DNA of 64,000 bases from Pseudoalteromonas rubra (GCF_005887095.1 NZ_PNCI01000002.1:1-64000); one strand, 5' to 3'; positions 53,421-62,369 are shown, numbered from the stretch's first letter. Notes: generated from the sequence alone by a model not told the origin. A program made the numbers and translations.

Positions 53421-54395
53421 TTAAGCCAATCTCTCGCGACCTGTCTGAACGTCATGGTTTGCAGGACATAAGCGCATAGAGGTCGGTCCCGGCTGGGTAA
53501 GCTGCTTGCACAGGGTAGCCTGCTGCGGGTGTGAGTCTGGTGTTGTGACCAGTTGTACCGTAGCGTTTTGTAATTTGGGTGAGTGCAAAGGTGTAGGTTG
53601 CGCCAGGATCAAGTCGGCGATCCGCTGTTGCATGACCACAGCACTGCAAATTGCCTGTTCATCTATGGCCTGTTGTCCCTGAATGGCAAAATCCAGTGCT
53701 TCAGTAAATCGGGCCTGGCTGGCAGATAGACGGCTCAGCACGTCGGATGCCTGAGAAAAATAATAGCTATTGGCCAAAGTATGTTTAACAACATTATTGG
53801 CATAATGTTGTGCCTGTGCAGTGTCTTTGAGTTGCAGCAGGGTTTCAGCCATCAGTAACTGAGCTTCGATTGAGTCCGGGTTTTCCTGAAGGCTGAATGT
53901 CAGCCATTGCTGTGCGTGTGCGTAGTCCTGTTGCTCAAAGGCAATGATGGCCTTGTGATAGGCCGTCAGCGCGGGCAGAAAGGTTGGTGTTGTGGTTGCA
54001 CTATGCTGACTGTTTAGATAGGCGGTGCTGACGGTACCCAGAGACAATACCACTGAGGCCGCCAGAGCCGCTAGCTGGCGCATTGGACGAGTCGACACTC
54101 GTTTGGTCTTTACCTGCCAGCAGTAACCCTGATTTGGGTAGGTGCGGATCAATTCCTGCTCAGGTGCCAGTTTTCTGAGCTCGCTGATCAGCTGAAATAA
54201 ACGGTGGTCTTGTACATAGGTATGGCCCCAGACCGCTTCAATGATCTGCTGTTTGGTGACAAGAATATTGGCATGTTGCAACAGGTAGCCTAACACCTGG
54301 GCGGCTTTTGGGCGCAGTTCCAGCGTCTGTTTTCCTTGCTTAAGCGTATGGGTCTGGCAGTCGAAACGGTATGATAAAAAGCGGTACTCGGCCAT
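53421..54395 (-). CDS. CadC-type membrane-anchored winged-helix regulator
   Basis: The 324-residue protein has an OmpR-type DNA-binding domain (about 5-100; ELRPKAAQVLGYLLQHANILVTKQQIIEAVWGHTYVQDHRLFQLISELRKL), then a single transmembrane helix (about 113-130) and a C-terminal part with TPR-like helices (QQDYAHAQQWLTFSLQENPDSIEAQLL). Start at 54395 fits the domain. It directly regulates genes from the membrane in response to a periplasmic signal. Target genes are unknown. Confidence 0.85.
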   Translation of the reverse strand: MAEYRFLSYRFDCQTHTLKQGKQTLELRPKAAQVLGYLLQHANILVTKQQIIEAVWGHTYVQDHRLFQLISELRKLAPEQELIRTYPNQGYCWQVKTKRVSTRPMRQLAALAASVVLSLGTVSTAYLNSQHSATTTPTFLPALTAYHKAIIAFEQQDYAHAQQWLTFSLQENPDSIEAQLLMAETLLQLKDTAQAQHYANNVVKHTLANSYYFSQASDVLSRLSASQARFTEALDFAIQGQQAIDEQAICSAVVMQQRIADLILAQPTPLHSPKLQNATVQLVTTPDSHPQQATLCKQLTQPGPTSMRLCPANHDVQTGRERLA

Positions 54396-54535
54396 GTCAG
54401 TTCTTCGGGAATGTCCACAATATAGGCCTAACCTTATCATAAAGATGAGAAAAAACGAGTACAGTGGCAGGATTTGTTTTCGCCTGTTAATAAGGTATAA
54501 AAAAGACACTTTTGCTTTCAAACCGAGCGCTTACT

Positions 54536-55492
54536 ATGCTGCGTCTTGTCATTCAACTGTTCCCCGTATGGGCCATTGCACTAAGTGTGTGCGCGTTCTA
54601 TTCACCGGCGCCATTTGTCTCCTTAAAGGCCGCCATTATTCCTCTGCTGGCGTTCATCATGCTGACCATGGGATTAACCCTGACACCTGGAGACTTTCGC
54701 CATGTTCTCAGCCAGCCTAAAGCTGTATTGACGGGACTTGTCTTGCAGTTTAGCGTGATGCCGGTGGTGGCCCTGTTGATTGCTATGTTGTTTCAGTTTG
54801 ATGCTGATCTGACTCTGGGCATGGTGCTGGTTGGGTGTGTCGCCGGAGGCACGGCCAGCAATGTGATGTGTTTTCTGGCCAAAGGTGATGTCGCTTTATC
54901 TATTTCCATGACAGCCATGAGTACCTTGGCTGGCGTGATCCTGACTCCTTTGCTGGTTGAGTTACTGGCCGGTCAGGTGGTGGATATCCCGCTGGCCGGA
55001 ATGATGCTGAACTTACTCAAAATCGTGTTGTTCCCGGTACTGGCAGGTGTGTTGATTAATCATTTTTTCAGCGATGTAGTGAAAAGGTTCACACCTTTAT
55101 TACCCCTGTTTTCTGTGGCTGCTATCGTGCTGATCATCGCGATTGTGGTGGCGTTAAATGCTGCTACCTTGCCAACCATAGGGCCAATTGTGGCGTTGGC
55201 TGTGGTGCTGCACAATACGACAGGGTTGTCACTTGGGTACCTGGTTGCCAGACAGCTGGGTTTACCTGAAAAGAGTTGCCGAACGATAGCACTGGAAGTG
55301 GGGTTACAAAACTCGGGTCTGGCGGTTGCGCTGGCGATGAAGTTTTTTGCCCCGGCCAGCGCGCTGGCCGGGACTTTGTTTTCGATTTGGCACAATGTCA
55401 GTGGCTCGGTGCTGGCTGCCTGGTGGCGCAAGCGCAGCCGTGGCGCTCAACCTCTACCAGCCCAGCCGCCACATGAAATGCCCGATGCTTAG
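54536..55492 (+). CDS. bile acid:sodium symporter (BASS) family protein
   Basis: The 318-residue protein has about nine or ten transmembrane helices, starts RLVIQLFPVWAIALSVCAFYSP, and has the family motifs VGCVAGGTASNVMCFLAKGDVALS and EVGLQNSGLAVALAMKFF. It probably takes up or exports an organic anion with Na+. It is divergent from the CadC-type gene. The C-terminal end overlaps the J-protein stop by 4 bases. Confidence 0.87.
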   Translation: MLRLVIQLFPVWAIALSVCAFYSPAPFVSLKAAIIPLLAFIMLTMGLTLTPGDFRHVLSQPKAVLTGLVLQFSVMPVVALLIAMLFQFDADLTLGMVLVGCVAGGTASNVMCFLAKGDVALSISMTAMSTLAGVILTPLLVELLAGQVVDIPLAGMMLNLLKIVLFPVLAGVLINHFFSDVVKRFTPLLPLFSVAAIVLIIAIVVALNAATLPTIGPIVALAVVLHNTTGLSLGYLVARQLGLPEKSCRTIALEVGLQNSGLAVALAMKFFAPASALAGTLFSIWHNVSGSVLAAWWRKRSRGAQPLPAQPPHEMPDA

Positions 55493-56253
55493 ATAGAAAT
55501 CATGATCAGGCCCAGAGCACAGAGAATGGTCAGACCGATAAACAGATTCGCAATGTTACTGGTGTCACCAACTGGCTCAACACGAATTTCTGGTTCTGGC
55601 ATCTCTTTGTGGGTCATGTTGTAAAAGTCGGGATGACCCACCTGCTCCTCCAGCTCCTGATCTTCCGCCCAGTCAAAGTGCAGGTTTAAAAACACCAGGA
55701 CTTCTATATCCAGTGGAGTGACCTCTGCTCGCTCCGACTTTTGATAGTTCAGTATGGCGTAAAATATCCGGTGCGAGGCCGCTCGACGGTTTTGCACATC
55801 CACGCAGGCAGGGTGTTCAATCAGTAACTGCCAGGCACCTTGCTGATTGCGGCGATAGGAGTTATCCAGCAGCTCCGCCAGTTCTTTTTCAAACTCCTGC
55901 ATTTCCTGATTGTTAGCAGGTATGCTCGGTTCAACATGGCTTACGTGTTGTTCCTGGGCGGAAAAATCGGGTTGCTCGGTTGCTTCGGGCAAAGTGGCTG
56001 GGGGCGCAGTTTCTGGCTCAGCCTGAGTATCAGGCTGGCTGTGCAGCGCATCTGTTGAGCCCAGTTTTACGCGTTGCTGTGGTTGCTCATCCAGATAAGC
56101 TAAAGCTGCATCGTAGGCGGCACGCAGTTGCTGAAACCCTTCGGGATCTTCATCGGGTTTACACAACTTAAGTTTACTTGTGTAGGCACGTTTTATGGTC
56201 TTTTTATCGGCACCGGGGTCGATGCCCAGTACTTCCCAGGGATTGTCTGTCAC
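55489..56253 (-). CDS. J-domain protein with C-terminal anchor, partner of HscC
   Basis: The 254-residue protein has an N-terminal J-like domain (NPWEVLGIDPGADKKTIKRAYTSKLKLCKPDEDPEGFQQLRAAYDAAL), but the HPD motif is KPD. A Gln/Glu/Pro-rich middle and a C-terminal membrane helix (ANLFIGLTILCALGLIMISI) follow. It is 2 bases downstream of hscC with GTG start and an AGGTG site, so the two are co-expressed. In E. coli the HscC Hsp70 works with DjlB/DjlC, J-proteins of the same anchored layout. The missing His would weaken ATPase stimulation in a classical J-protein; here it may be compensated. Confidence 0.82.
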   Translation of the reverse strand: MTDNPWEVLGIDPGADKKTIKRAYTSKLKLCKPDEDPEGFQQLRAAYDAALAYLDEQPQQRVKLGSTDALHSQPDTQAEPETAPPATLPEATEQPDFSAQEQHVSHVEPSIPANNQEMQEFEKELAELLDNSYRRNQQGAWQLLIEHPACVDVQNRRAASHRIFYAILNYQKSERAEVTPLDIEVLVFLNLHFDWAEDQELEEQVGHPDFYNMTHKEMPEPEIRVEPVGDTSNIANLFIGLTILCALGLIMISI

Positions 56254-56255
56254 TT

Positions 56256-57947
56256 TTATTCACCTAATTCATCTAAAAACTGCGCAATTTCCTGATATGC
56301 CTGATCGATACGCTGGCTGTCCTGACTGCTTAATGCGGCTTCCCAATATGTGATTAATTCTGCGATTTGCTCACGATATTGGGCACGGCTTTGTTCGTAG
56401 ATGCGCTCCAGTTTTGCCATCAGCAGTCGGTTACGTTGCTGCGCTCTTGGGTGCACTTTGAGCTTTTGCATTTTCTCTTTTAGCTGGCTCTTTTCCCTGT
56501 CCGTCAGCGTGGACGATGATTGCTCAAAGGTCTGGCTGAAAGTTTGCTGTGTGCTTTCTACCGTAATGTCTACGTCCAGCAGGCCACTGATATCGTAAGT
56601 AAAGCGTACCCGGATCATTTTGTCACCAATGTCGCCTGACTTGGGCAGCGGCACATCAATTTCACCCAGTTTGATATTGTTTTTGACATAGCGGCTTTCA
56701 CCCTGAAACACCGTCACCAACAGCTGCTTTTGATCTTTGTGGACAGGAAAAAAAGTACGCTCTTTGCTGCATGGTAAGACCGTGTTGCGCTCGATAATAG
56801 GGGTAAAGTATCCACCGACCTTGCCATCGGTATCGTGTTCATTGTGGGTATCAGTGCCCAGACTGAATGCAGAAACGTCGGTCAGCACCACATCATCCAG
56901 GGCTTCATTTTTATCTACCAGACCTGCCTGAATACCCGCGCCAAGAGCAACTACCAGATCAGGGTCGAGCTGGGTGGTTGGAAAGCACTTGAGTGCTTTG
57001 ATAAGGCATTGTTTATAGATATTCATGCGCGATGCGCCGCCAACCATCACAATGTGGTCTATGTCTGAAGGGCTCAGACCTGCGTCATTAAATGCCCGCT
57101 CAATGGGTGAGAGTAAGCGGTTTAGCAGCGGCTGACAGATGTCGCGCATTTTCTCTTCAGTGAGCTCGTAGCTCAAGGTTTGTCCGCTTAGTTCTATGTC
57201 AAAGCTTGATTGCTTTTCGCCACTCAAACGACATTTACACTCGTCAATCAAACGGGTCAGATTTTGTTGCTGATGTTCGTTAAGTTGCTGGGGCTCCAGC
57301 TGGTGCTGGCGCAAAAAATCTGAAATCAGCAAGCCGGTAAAGTCTTCACCACCGAGATGGTTGTCGCCTGCGGATGCTTTGACTTCCATCACCCGGTCGA
57401 AGTATTCCAAAATGGTCACATCAAAGGTGCCGCCGCCCAGGTCCAGGATCAGATAATGGGTGTCATCTTCTTCAGATCGCAGGCCATAGGCCAGCGCCGC
57501 CGCAGTGGGTTCATTGATCAACCGTAACACTTCCAGTCCGGCGAGTTCGGCTGCCAGTTTGGTGGCCTTGCGCTGATAATCGTTAAAGTAGGCTGGCACA
57601 CTGATCACGGCTTGCGTCACAGGCTGTGACAACTGGGCTTCGGCATCTGCTTTAAGAGATTTGAGCACCAGGGATGATAACTCAGCAGCACTATAATGTT
57701 GCTTGCCCAGTGTTACGGTGCGCTGCGTACCCATATAGCGTTTAAACAGCGCGGTGGTTTGCAACGGGTGTGAGATCAACCGCTCCTTTGCTGATTTGCC
57801 TACCAATACTTCGCCGCTATTGTCGATACCAACTACTGAGGGTGTCAAATAGTCGCCCAAAGAGTTGGGGATTAACACACTTTGTTCGCCATCCCAATAA
57901 CTGACTGCACTATTGGTTGTGCCTAAGTCGATACCTACCGTGATCAT
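56256..57947 (-). CDS. hscC: Hsp70-family chaperone HscC
   Basis: The 563-residue protein is shorter than DnaK (about 638) and equals HscC length. It starts MITVGIDLGTTNSAVSYW, has the ATP-binding LILDLGGGTFDVTILEY and VGGASRMNIY, and a substrate-binding domain with FSQTFEQSSSTL; the C-terminal helical lid is short. Start at 57947 has AGGA 7 bases upstream; a GTG one codon before is in frame. HscC is a specialised Hsp70 with its own J-proteins. Confidence 0.9.
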   Translation of the reverse strand: MITVGIDLGTTNSAVSYWDGEQSVLIPNSLGDYLTPSVVGIDNSGEVLVGKSAKERLISHPLQTTALFKRYMGTQRTVTLGKQHYSAAELSSLVLKSLKADAEAQLSQPVTQAVISVPAYFNDYQRKATKLAAELAGLEVLRLINEPTAAALAYGLRSEEDDTHYLILDLGGGTFDVTILEYFDRVMEVKASAGDNHLGGEDFTGLLISDFLRQHQLEPQQLNEHQQQNLTRLIDECKCRLSGEKQSSFDIELSGQTLSYELTEEKMRDICQPLLNRLLSPIERAFNDAGLSPSDIDHIVMVGGASRMNIYKQCLIKALKCFPTTQLDPDLVVALGAGIQAGLVDKNEALDDVVLTDVSAFSLGTDTHNEHDTDGKVGGYFTPIIERNTVLPCSKERTFFPVHKDQKQLLVTVFQGESRYVKNNIKLGEIDVPLPKSGDIGDKMIRVRFTYDISGLLDVDITVESTQQTFSQTFEQSSSTLTDREKSQLKEKMQKLKVHPRAQQRNRLLMAKLERIYEQSRAQYREQIAELITYWEAALSSQDSQRIDQAYQEIAQFLDELGE

Positions 57948-58195
57948 CACTACTTCCTGAGTTTGTAAAACCAGCGCCTAGTGTATTGACTTTGGGTATG
58001 GGAGTAAATCACTGCTACCGTTTTTGCATTTATTTTCTTATAGTCGTAAATCGACGAAAAAATATTCTGGGTAGTTGTACGTCTATTCTGTACACCTTGT
58101 CAGCGCAGGGCGCAGGCTTTCGAGCTTGCAAACCAGTCTTGCAGCATAAAAGGTAACGAATTTTTTCAGTTTTAGTTAAGAGAGGTATCTCAGTT

Positions 58196-59110
58196 ATGTT
58201 TCCACAAGCGCCCAGTGCCGTTGTGATGATCCGGCCACACCATTTTTTGCCCAATGAAGAAACCCGGGCCGACAACAGCTTTCAGTCTCAGGACCAGCAA
58301 TTTGATGGCGGCATCAGTCAACAGGCTTATGAACAAGTATCGCGTGTGGCAGAGCAGTTGGAAGAGGCGGGTGTAAGGGTCCACTTGTTTGAAGATCTGG
58401 GCACGGATACGCCCGACTCGGTATTTCCTAACAACTGGTTTTCGACGCATGCCGGAGGACAAATTGCCATTTACCCTATGTATGCGAAAAATCGTCGCAG
58501 GGAACGTCGCACAGACATTATTGAGCTGCTTAAACGTGAGTATCGGGTACAAGATGTGATCGATTATTCTGGTCTGGAATACGACGAACTGTTCCTGGAA
58601 GGCACGGGGGCTATGGTGCTTGACCATATCGAGCGCGTTGCTTATACGGCGCGATCTAAACGCACGGATTCACATGTGCTTGAGCGTTTTTGTAGTCACT
58701 TTAATTTCGAACCTATGGTGTTTGATGCCATCAGTGAGCAGGGGGTTCCTGTCTATCACACCAATGTCCTTTTGTGTGTTGGCAGTGATTACGCGTTGGG
58801 TGGGTTTGACATGATTGTGGACCCAAAACGGCGCGCAGAAATTAAACAAAGATTGCAGCTCGCAGGTAAAAAGCTGATAGAGTTGAGTGAGGCGCAAATC
58901 AATGCGTTTTGTGGCAACGCCCTGGAACTTAGCTCAGACAAGGGTCGTATTTTGGCGCTGTCACAAACGGCATATGATGCACTGGCGGCAGAACAAATAG
59001 CGGTACTAGAGTCATGTGTCAGCTTGTTACCGCTGGACGTCTCTGCAATAGAACTCGCGGGCGGTTCAGTGCGCTGCATGCTGGCGGGTGTGCACTTATC
59101 CCGGCGTTAG
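58196..59110 (+). CDS. ctlX: citrulline utilization hydrolase CtlX (amidinotransferase fold)
   Basis: The 304-residue protein has the guanidino-hydrolase fold: RPHHFLPNEETRADNSFQ, DSVFPNNWFSTH, the substrate region LEGTGAMVLDH, the His in VYHTNVLLCVGSDYAL, and the Cys in AGGSVRCMLAGVHL near the end. These residues are those of the arginine-deiminase superfamily, and this subset is annotated CtlX or ornithine/citrulline-related. AGAGG lies 8 bases before the ATG. The AGCS amino-acid transporter follows 41 bases later, consistent with uptake and use of an amino acid. Confidence 0.85.
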   Translation: MFPQAPSAVVMIRPHHFLPNEETRADNSFQSQDQQFDGGISQQAYEQVSRVAEQLEEAGVRVHLFEDLGTDTPDSVFPNNWFSTHAGGQIAIYPMYAKNRRRERRTDIIELLKREYRVQDVIDYSGLEYDELFLEGTGAMVLDHIERVAYTARSKRTDSHVLERFCSHFNFEPMVFDAISEQGVPVYHTNVLLCVGSDYALGGFDMIVDPKRRAEIKQRLQLAGKKLIELSEAQINAFCGNALELSSDKGRILALSQTAYDALAAEQIAVLESCVSLLPLDVSAIELAGGSVRCMLAGVHLSRR

Positions 59111-59151
59111 ACGACGGGAACAAAAATAATAATTACAACAGGCAGGTGAGT

Positions 59152-60612
59152 ATGATGGCATTTATTGTAGACCCGATTAACAATCTTCTTTGGGGACAGG
59201 GCCAGATACTTATTTACCTGCTGCTGATCGCCGGAGTGTGGTTTACCTGGCGACTGAAATGTGTTCAGTTTCGCCATTTTGGCCACATGTTCAGTGTGAT
59301 GAAAGGTAGCATGAGTGGAGACAGTTCCGGGATCAGTTCTTTCGCTGCATTGTGTACCGGCCTATCTGCGCGGGTGGGCACAGGAAACCTCGCCGGCGTG
59401 GCAATGGCTATATCTCTGGGCGGTAGCGGTGCGGTATTCTGGATGTGGGTCATTGCGCTGCTTGGCATGGCGACCGGGTTTGCAGAGAGTGTCTTAGGTC
59501 AGTTGTATAAAGTCCGGGATGAGCATCGTGAGTTTCGCGGCGGCCCTGCCTATTACATTCGTGCAGGTCTGGGTAAGCCTAAACTGGCGGTGGTGTTTGC
59601 GCTGTGTTTATTCCTGGGGTATGGCTTTAGTTTCAGCGCCATGCAGGCTAATACAATTGCTGAGGCACTCAATAATACCTTTGCCATTAATCCGCTTTAT
59701 ACAGGCCTGGTGATTGCCGCGCTGGCTGGCATGATAGTGTATGGCGGCTTGCGCAGTATCGCCCGGTTTGCTGAACTGATCGTGCCATTTATGGGCCTGG
59801 CGTTTGTCGCAACGGCTCTGGTGATCTTAATTATCAATATTACCCAAGTGCCAGCTATGTTGCTGGATATTATTCAGTCGGCATTTGGCCTGACCGAAGC
59901 CGGTGCAGGGGCATTGGGCGCAGCCATTAAAAATGGTATCCAGCGAGGGCTGTATTCAAACGAAGCCGGGGCAGGCAGTGTCCCCCATGCTGCTGCAGGC
60001 GCGACACCCGTGCCCAATCATCCGGTTGCGCAGGGATATGTGCAAATGCTCGGTGTGTTTATAGATACTCTGGTGTTATGTAGCTGTACTGCTGTGGTGG
60101 TGCTATTGTCAGGGTTACCTGTCAGCGGCGAAATGGCGGGGATCAGTCTCACTCAAAACGCCATGCAGTCGCACTTTGGAGAAGCGGGCGAGTATTTGAT
60201 AGCGGCCGCAATTACCTTGTTTGCTTTTACCTCTGTGGTGGCCAATTACGCTTATGCAGAGAGCAACCTGCACTTATTTAAATTGGATAACAAAGCAGGG
60301 CGCCTTGGTTACACCGCGGTTTACCTGGCTATGGTATTGTGGGGCGCAAGCGCCACCTTGCAACAAGTCTGGAGCCTGGCAGACATGGCACTGGGGTTAA
60401 TGACCTTAGTGAATATTTACGCCATCATTCAACTCACCCCAACCATTATGAGTCTGACCAAAGACTATCAGGCCCAGAAAAAGTCGGCCCAGACAATCCA
60501 CTTCGACCCTACCAAAGTAATCTACCAAGGCTCCCTACACGAGGATGTTTGGGTTCAGCAAGACCGAAGCAAAGCTTCGCAGCTTGCTGAACGCTCAGCC
60601 ATGGACGGATGA
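59152..60612 (+). CDS. alanine/glycine:cation symporter (AGCS) with repeat-derived C-terminus
   Basis: The 486-residue protein has about eleven transmembrane helices and the AGCS motifs: ISSFAALCTGLSARVGTGNLAGVAMAISLGG, RGGPAYYIRAGL, and GIQRGLYSNEAGAGSVPHAA. It uses Na+ (or H+) to import small amino acids. Two ATGs (59152, 59155) follow AGGTG; either could start. The last 17 residues (QDRSKASQLAERSAMDG) are encoded by the 69-base repeat copy at 60561-60629, so the normal C-terminus has been replaced or extended. Confidence 0.9.
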   Translation: MMAFIVDPINNLLWGQGQILIYLLLIAGVWFTWRLKCVQFRHFGHMFSVMKGSMSGDSSGISSFAALCTGLSARVGTGNLAGVAMAISLGGSGAVFWMWVIALLGMATGFAESVLGQLYKVRDEHREFRGGPAYYIRAGLGKPKLAVVFALCLFLGYGFSFSAMQANTIAEALNNTFAINPLYTGLVIAALAGMIVYGGLRSIARFAELIVPFMGLAFVATALVILIINITQVPAMLLDIIQSAFGLTEAGAGALGAAIKNGIQRGLYSNEAGAGSVPHAAAGATPVPNHPVAQGYVQMLGVFIDTLVLCSCTAVVVLLSGLPVSGEMAGISLTQNAMQSHFGEAGEYLIAAAITLFAFTSVVANYAYAESNLHLFKLDNKAGRLGYTAVYLAMVLWGASATLQQVWSLADMALGLMTLVNIYAIIQLTPTIMSLTKDYQAQKKSAQTIHFDPTKVIYQGSLHEDVWVQQDRSKASQLAERSAMDG

Positions 60613-60629
60613 GCCGGAAGCCCTCCACA
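60561..60629 (+). repeat. 69-base direct repeat, copy A
   Basis: Identical to 60760-60828 over 69 bases, 199 bases apart. It supplies the last codons and stop of the AGCS symporter gene. The tail GCCGGAAGCCCTCCACA also occurs in a diverged third copy at about 60715-60731 (one mismatch, CTTCACA). Confidence 0.85.
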
Positions 60630-60759
60630 TGGAGGTGTTTCCACTCGTACCTAAGATTAAGTATCTCTTTTTTTGCGAACGCGAGACATGGATGTTGATG
60701 ACACGCGTTACGCGCCGGAAGCCCTTCACAAGGAAGTGTGCCCACTCGTAGCTTAATAT

Positions 60760-60828
60760 AGACCGAAGCAAAGCTTCGCAGCTTGCTGAACGCTCAGCCA
60801 TGGACGGATGAGCCGGAAGCCCTCCACA
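60760..60828 (+). repeat. 69-base direct repeat, copy B
   Basis: An exact copy of 60561-60629, not in frame with any gene. It ends 12 bases before the IS110 left-end segment. Confidence 0.85.
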
Positions 60829-60840
60829 AGGATGATGAGA

Positions 60841-60919
60841 TGAACACCTCAAGTGCAAACGGCGTCGCAATGCGCCAATATTGATTTGACGATTCAATAT
60901 AAATCACAAGAGGTGTTCA
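60841..60919 (+). ncRNA. structured left-end segment of the IS110 remnant
   Basis: TGAACACCTC (60841-60850) and GAGGTGTTCA (60910-60919) are perfect 10-base inverted copies; between them lie further inverted repeats (GGCG/CGCC and AATATTGA/TCAATAT). The segment precedes the transposase ATG (60921), where IS110 elements encode their guide (bridge/seek) RNA, so it may be the remains of one. The outer repeat also contains the ribosome site. An RNA is not shown. Confidence 0.4.
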
Positions 60920-60920
60920 A

Positions 60921-61106
60921 ATGAAAGTATGTCTAATTGGAATGGATTTGGCAAAAAATACGCTTCAAGTCTGTGGTGTTAACCAGACAGGAAAGCCTAT
61001 TTTTAATAAAGCACTAAAAAGAAACAAGCTGTTGCCATTCCTGCTGAACTATCCAGACGCTATTGTCGCTATGGAAGCTTGTTCAGGCTCAAACGTTAGC
61101 CTGTAA
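60921..61106 (+). pseudogene. IS110-family transposase, N-terminal fragment
   Basis: The 61-residue frame starts GMDLAKNTLQVCGV with the first Asp of the DEDD (RuvC-like) catalytic domain, and has the later acidic site AMEACSGS, then stops after NVSL. Complete IS110 transposases are about 300-350 residues, so over 80% including the Tnp20/serine domain is lost. A shared hairpin ATACCGGC/GCCGGTAT (61111-61131) follows. Confidence 0.85.
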
Positions 61107-61434
61107 GCAGATACCGGCTCCAGGCCGGTATGACCATGGTGTAGGTCGTTCATGTTTACAGATTGACTGTGATAACCTGCATACTAAGCGTTGTCATTGT
61201 GCATGATGCGTAAATCTACAAAGTACTTATACGGTTTGTACTCATCTCAGGGTGTCAAAAAAGCTCGGAGATAAGTACTTCATTTTCACAGTACTGGACT
61301 GAATTGCTATTTCACTATCGCACACCCGCGAAATTCTCCAGCCCATAAAAAGATCATAAACTATCTAAACCACAGAGCCTTTTGGCTCGTAATGTCACTA
61401 ACTAATAAAGCTGGACAAGTCCTGAGAGCACATA
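61107..61434. other. 328-base gene-free region after the IS110 remnant
   Basis: It begins with a perfect 8-bp hairpin (61111-61118 with 61124-61131, loop TCCAG) and contains no recognised gene. No complete IS end or target duplication could be seen. Confidence 0.4.
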
Positions 61435-61686
61435 ATGCAGTTAACGAATGATGAGCAATCAAGAGTCATCGAGATGGCGTGGGAAGACAGAACGCCGTTT
61501 GAAGCCATCGAGCAGCAATTTGGATTAAACGAATCTGCGTTGATCAAGCTGATGCGTACTCACCTTAAGCCTGCCAGTTTTCGATTGTGGCGCAAGCGGG
61601 TTAGCGGTCGGACAACCAAGCACAGCAAGTTACGTCCTGCCGAGGTTTCCAGGGGCTATTGCCCGACACAGTATAAGCAGCGTTAA
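61435..61686 (+). CDS. TIGR03643/DUF2805 family protein
   Basis: The 83-residue protein matches the family almost throughout: QSRVIEMAWEDRTPFEAIEQQFGL, LIKLMRTHLKPASFRLWRKRVSGRTTKH, and the C-terminal CPTQYKQR. The N-terminal half is HTH-like. Function unknown. It lies next to an IS remnant and is complete. Confidence 0.9.
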   Translation: MQLTNDEQSRVIEMAWEDRTPFEAIEQQFGLNESALIKLMRTHLKPASFRLWRKRVSGRTTKHSKLRPAEVSRGYCPTQYKQR

Positions 61687-61700
61687 CCAGCCGCTTTTAT

Positions 61701-62342
61701 CTAAGCTGGCTGACCAGCGTGTGAGGCAGCAGGTCGTCTGCGCATCAAGAGTCCACCCAATATCATTAACAGCACCACAGCAGCTGAGCCAAATGCCCAG
61801 ATCTGATTTCCTGAGGCTGGTTTATCTTGAACCTGATAGCTGGCGTCGAAACTCAAGGCCAGAGGGGCCTGGGGTACGTACACATATTTTTCGCCGTTGC
61901 GAGTACCAAATTCAGCACTTTGAATGGAGATCTCTGCGTTGGTGGCGTTATCGGGTGCAGTAAAATAAAGTCGGGCCAGGCGTCCACTACCAAGCGCACT
62001 TTTTGCCGGAGCGACCTGACTTACGATATACTGGATCTGACCTTTTTGAGAGTCTGCCTGGTTACGCAGGGTATACAGGTGATCCTCATCGAGAAAGTGG
62101 CCCTGTTCAAGCTGAACGCCTTTGGCTTTAGTGTCCTGATCAATCAAGGTCATGGTCCTGGCGTCGTAGTTGAGGGTTAGCTGTACGCCATACACTTCTG
62201 GCAAGCCGTCCACCATCACATCCACATAAAACTCGCTGCCGGTTTTAATGTGCGGATCCGAGGTATTAAGGTAAATACGTCCTTGCTCTGCAAATGCACT
62301 CAGACTCACCAGTAACACGGCAATACACACTATAAATTTCAT
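61701..62342 (-). CDS. cohesin-domain protein with C-terminal membrane anchor
   Basis: The 213-residue protein has a signal peptide (FIVCIAVLLVSLSAFA), then a cohesin domain (about 20-165; GSEFYVDVMVDGLPEVYGVQLTLNYDARTMTLIDQD, DNATNAEISIQSAEFGT) and a C-terminal helix and basic tail (WAFGSAAVVLLMILGGLLMRRRP). AAGGAG precedes the ATG at 62342. It follows the dockerin protein on the same strand, a probable operon with a hairpin between. Cohesins bind dockerins in cellulosomes; a surface pair is inferred. Confidence 0.85.
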   Translation of the reverse strand: MKFIVCIAVLLVSLSAFAEQGRIYLNTSDPHIKTGSEFYVDVMVDGLPEVYGVQLTLNYDARTMTLIDQDTKAKGVQLEQGHFLDEDHLYTLRNQADSQKGQIQYIVSQVAPAKSALGSGRLARLYFTAPDNATNAEISIQSAEFGTRNGEKYVYVPQAPLALSFDASYQVQDKPASGNQIWAFGSAAVVLLMILGGLLMRRRPAASHAGQPA

Positions 62343-62369
62343 CTTGTTGCTCCTTAAAATTGATATAAA

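Noticed and set aside
59014..59151. Longer start for the AGCS symporter overlapping ctlX
   Set aside because: It would overlap the last part of ctlX by almost 100 bases and lacks the membrane start; AGGTG at the ATG pair 59152/59155 is clear.
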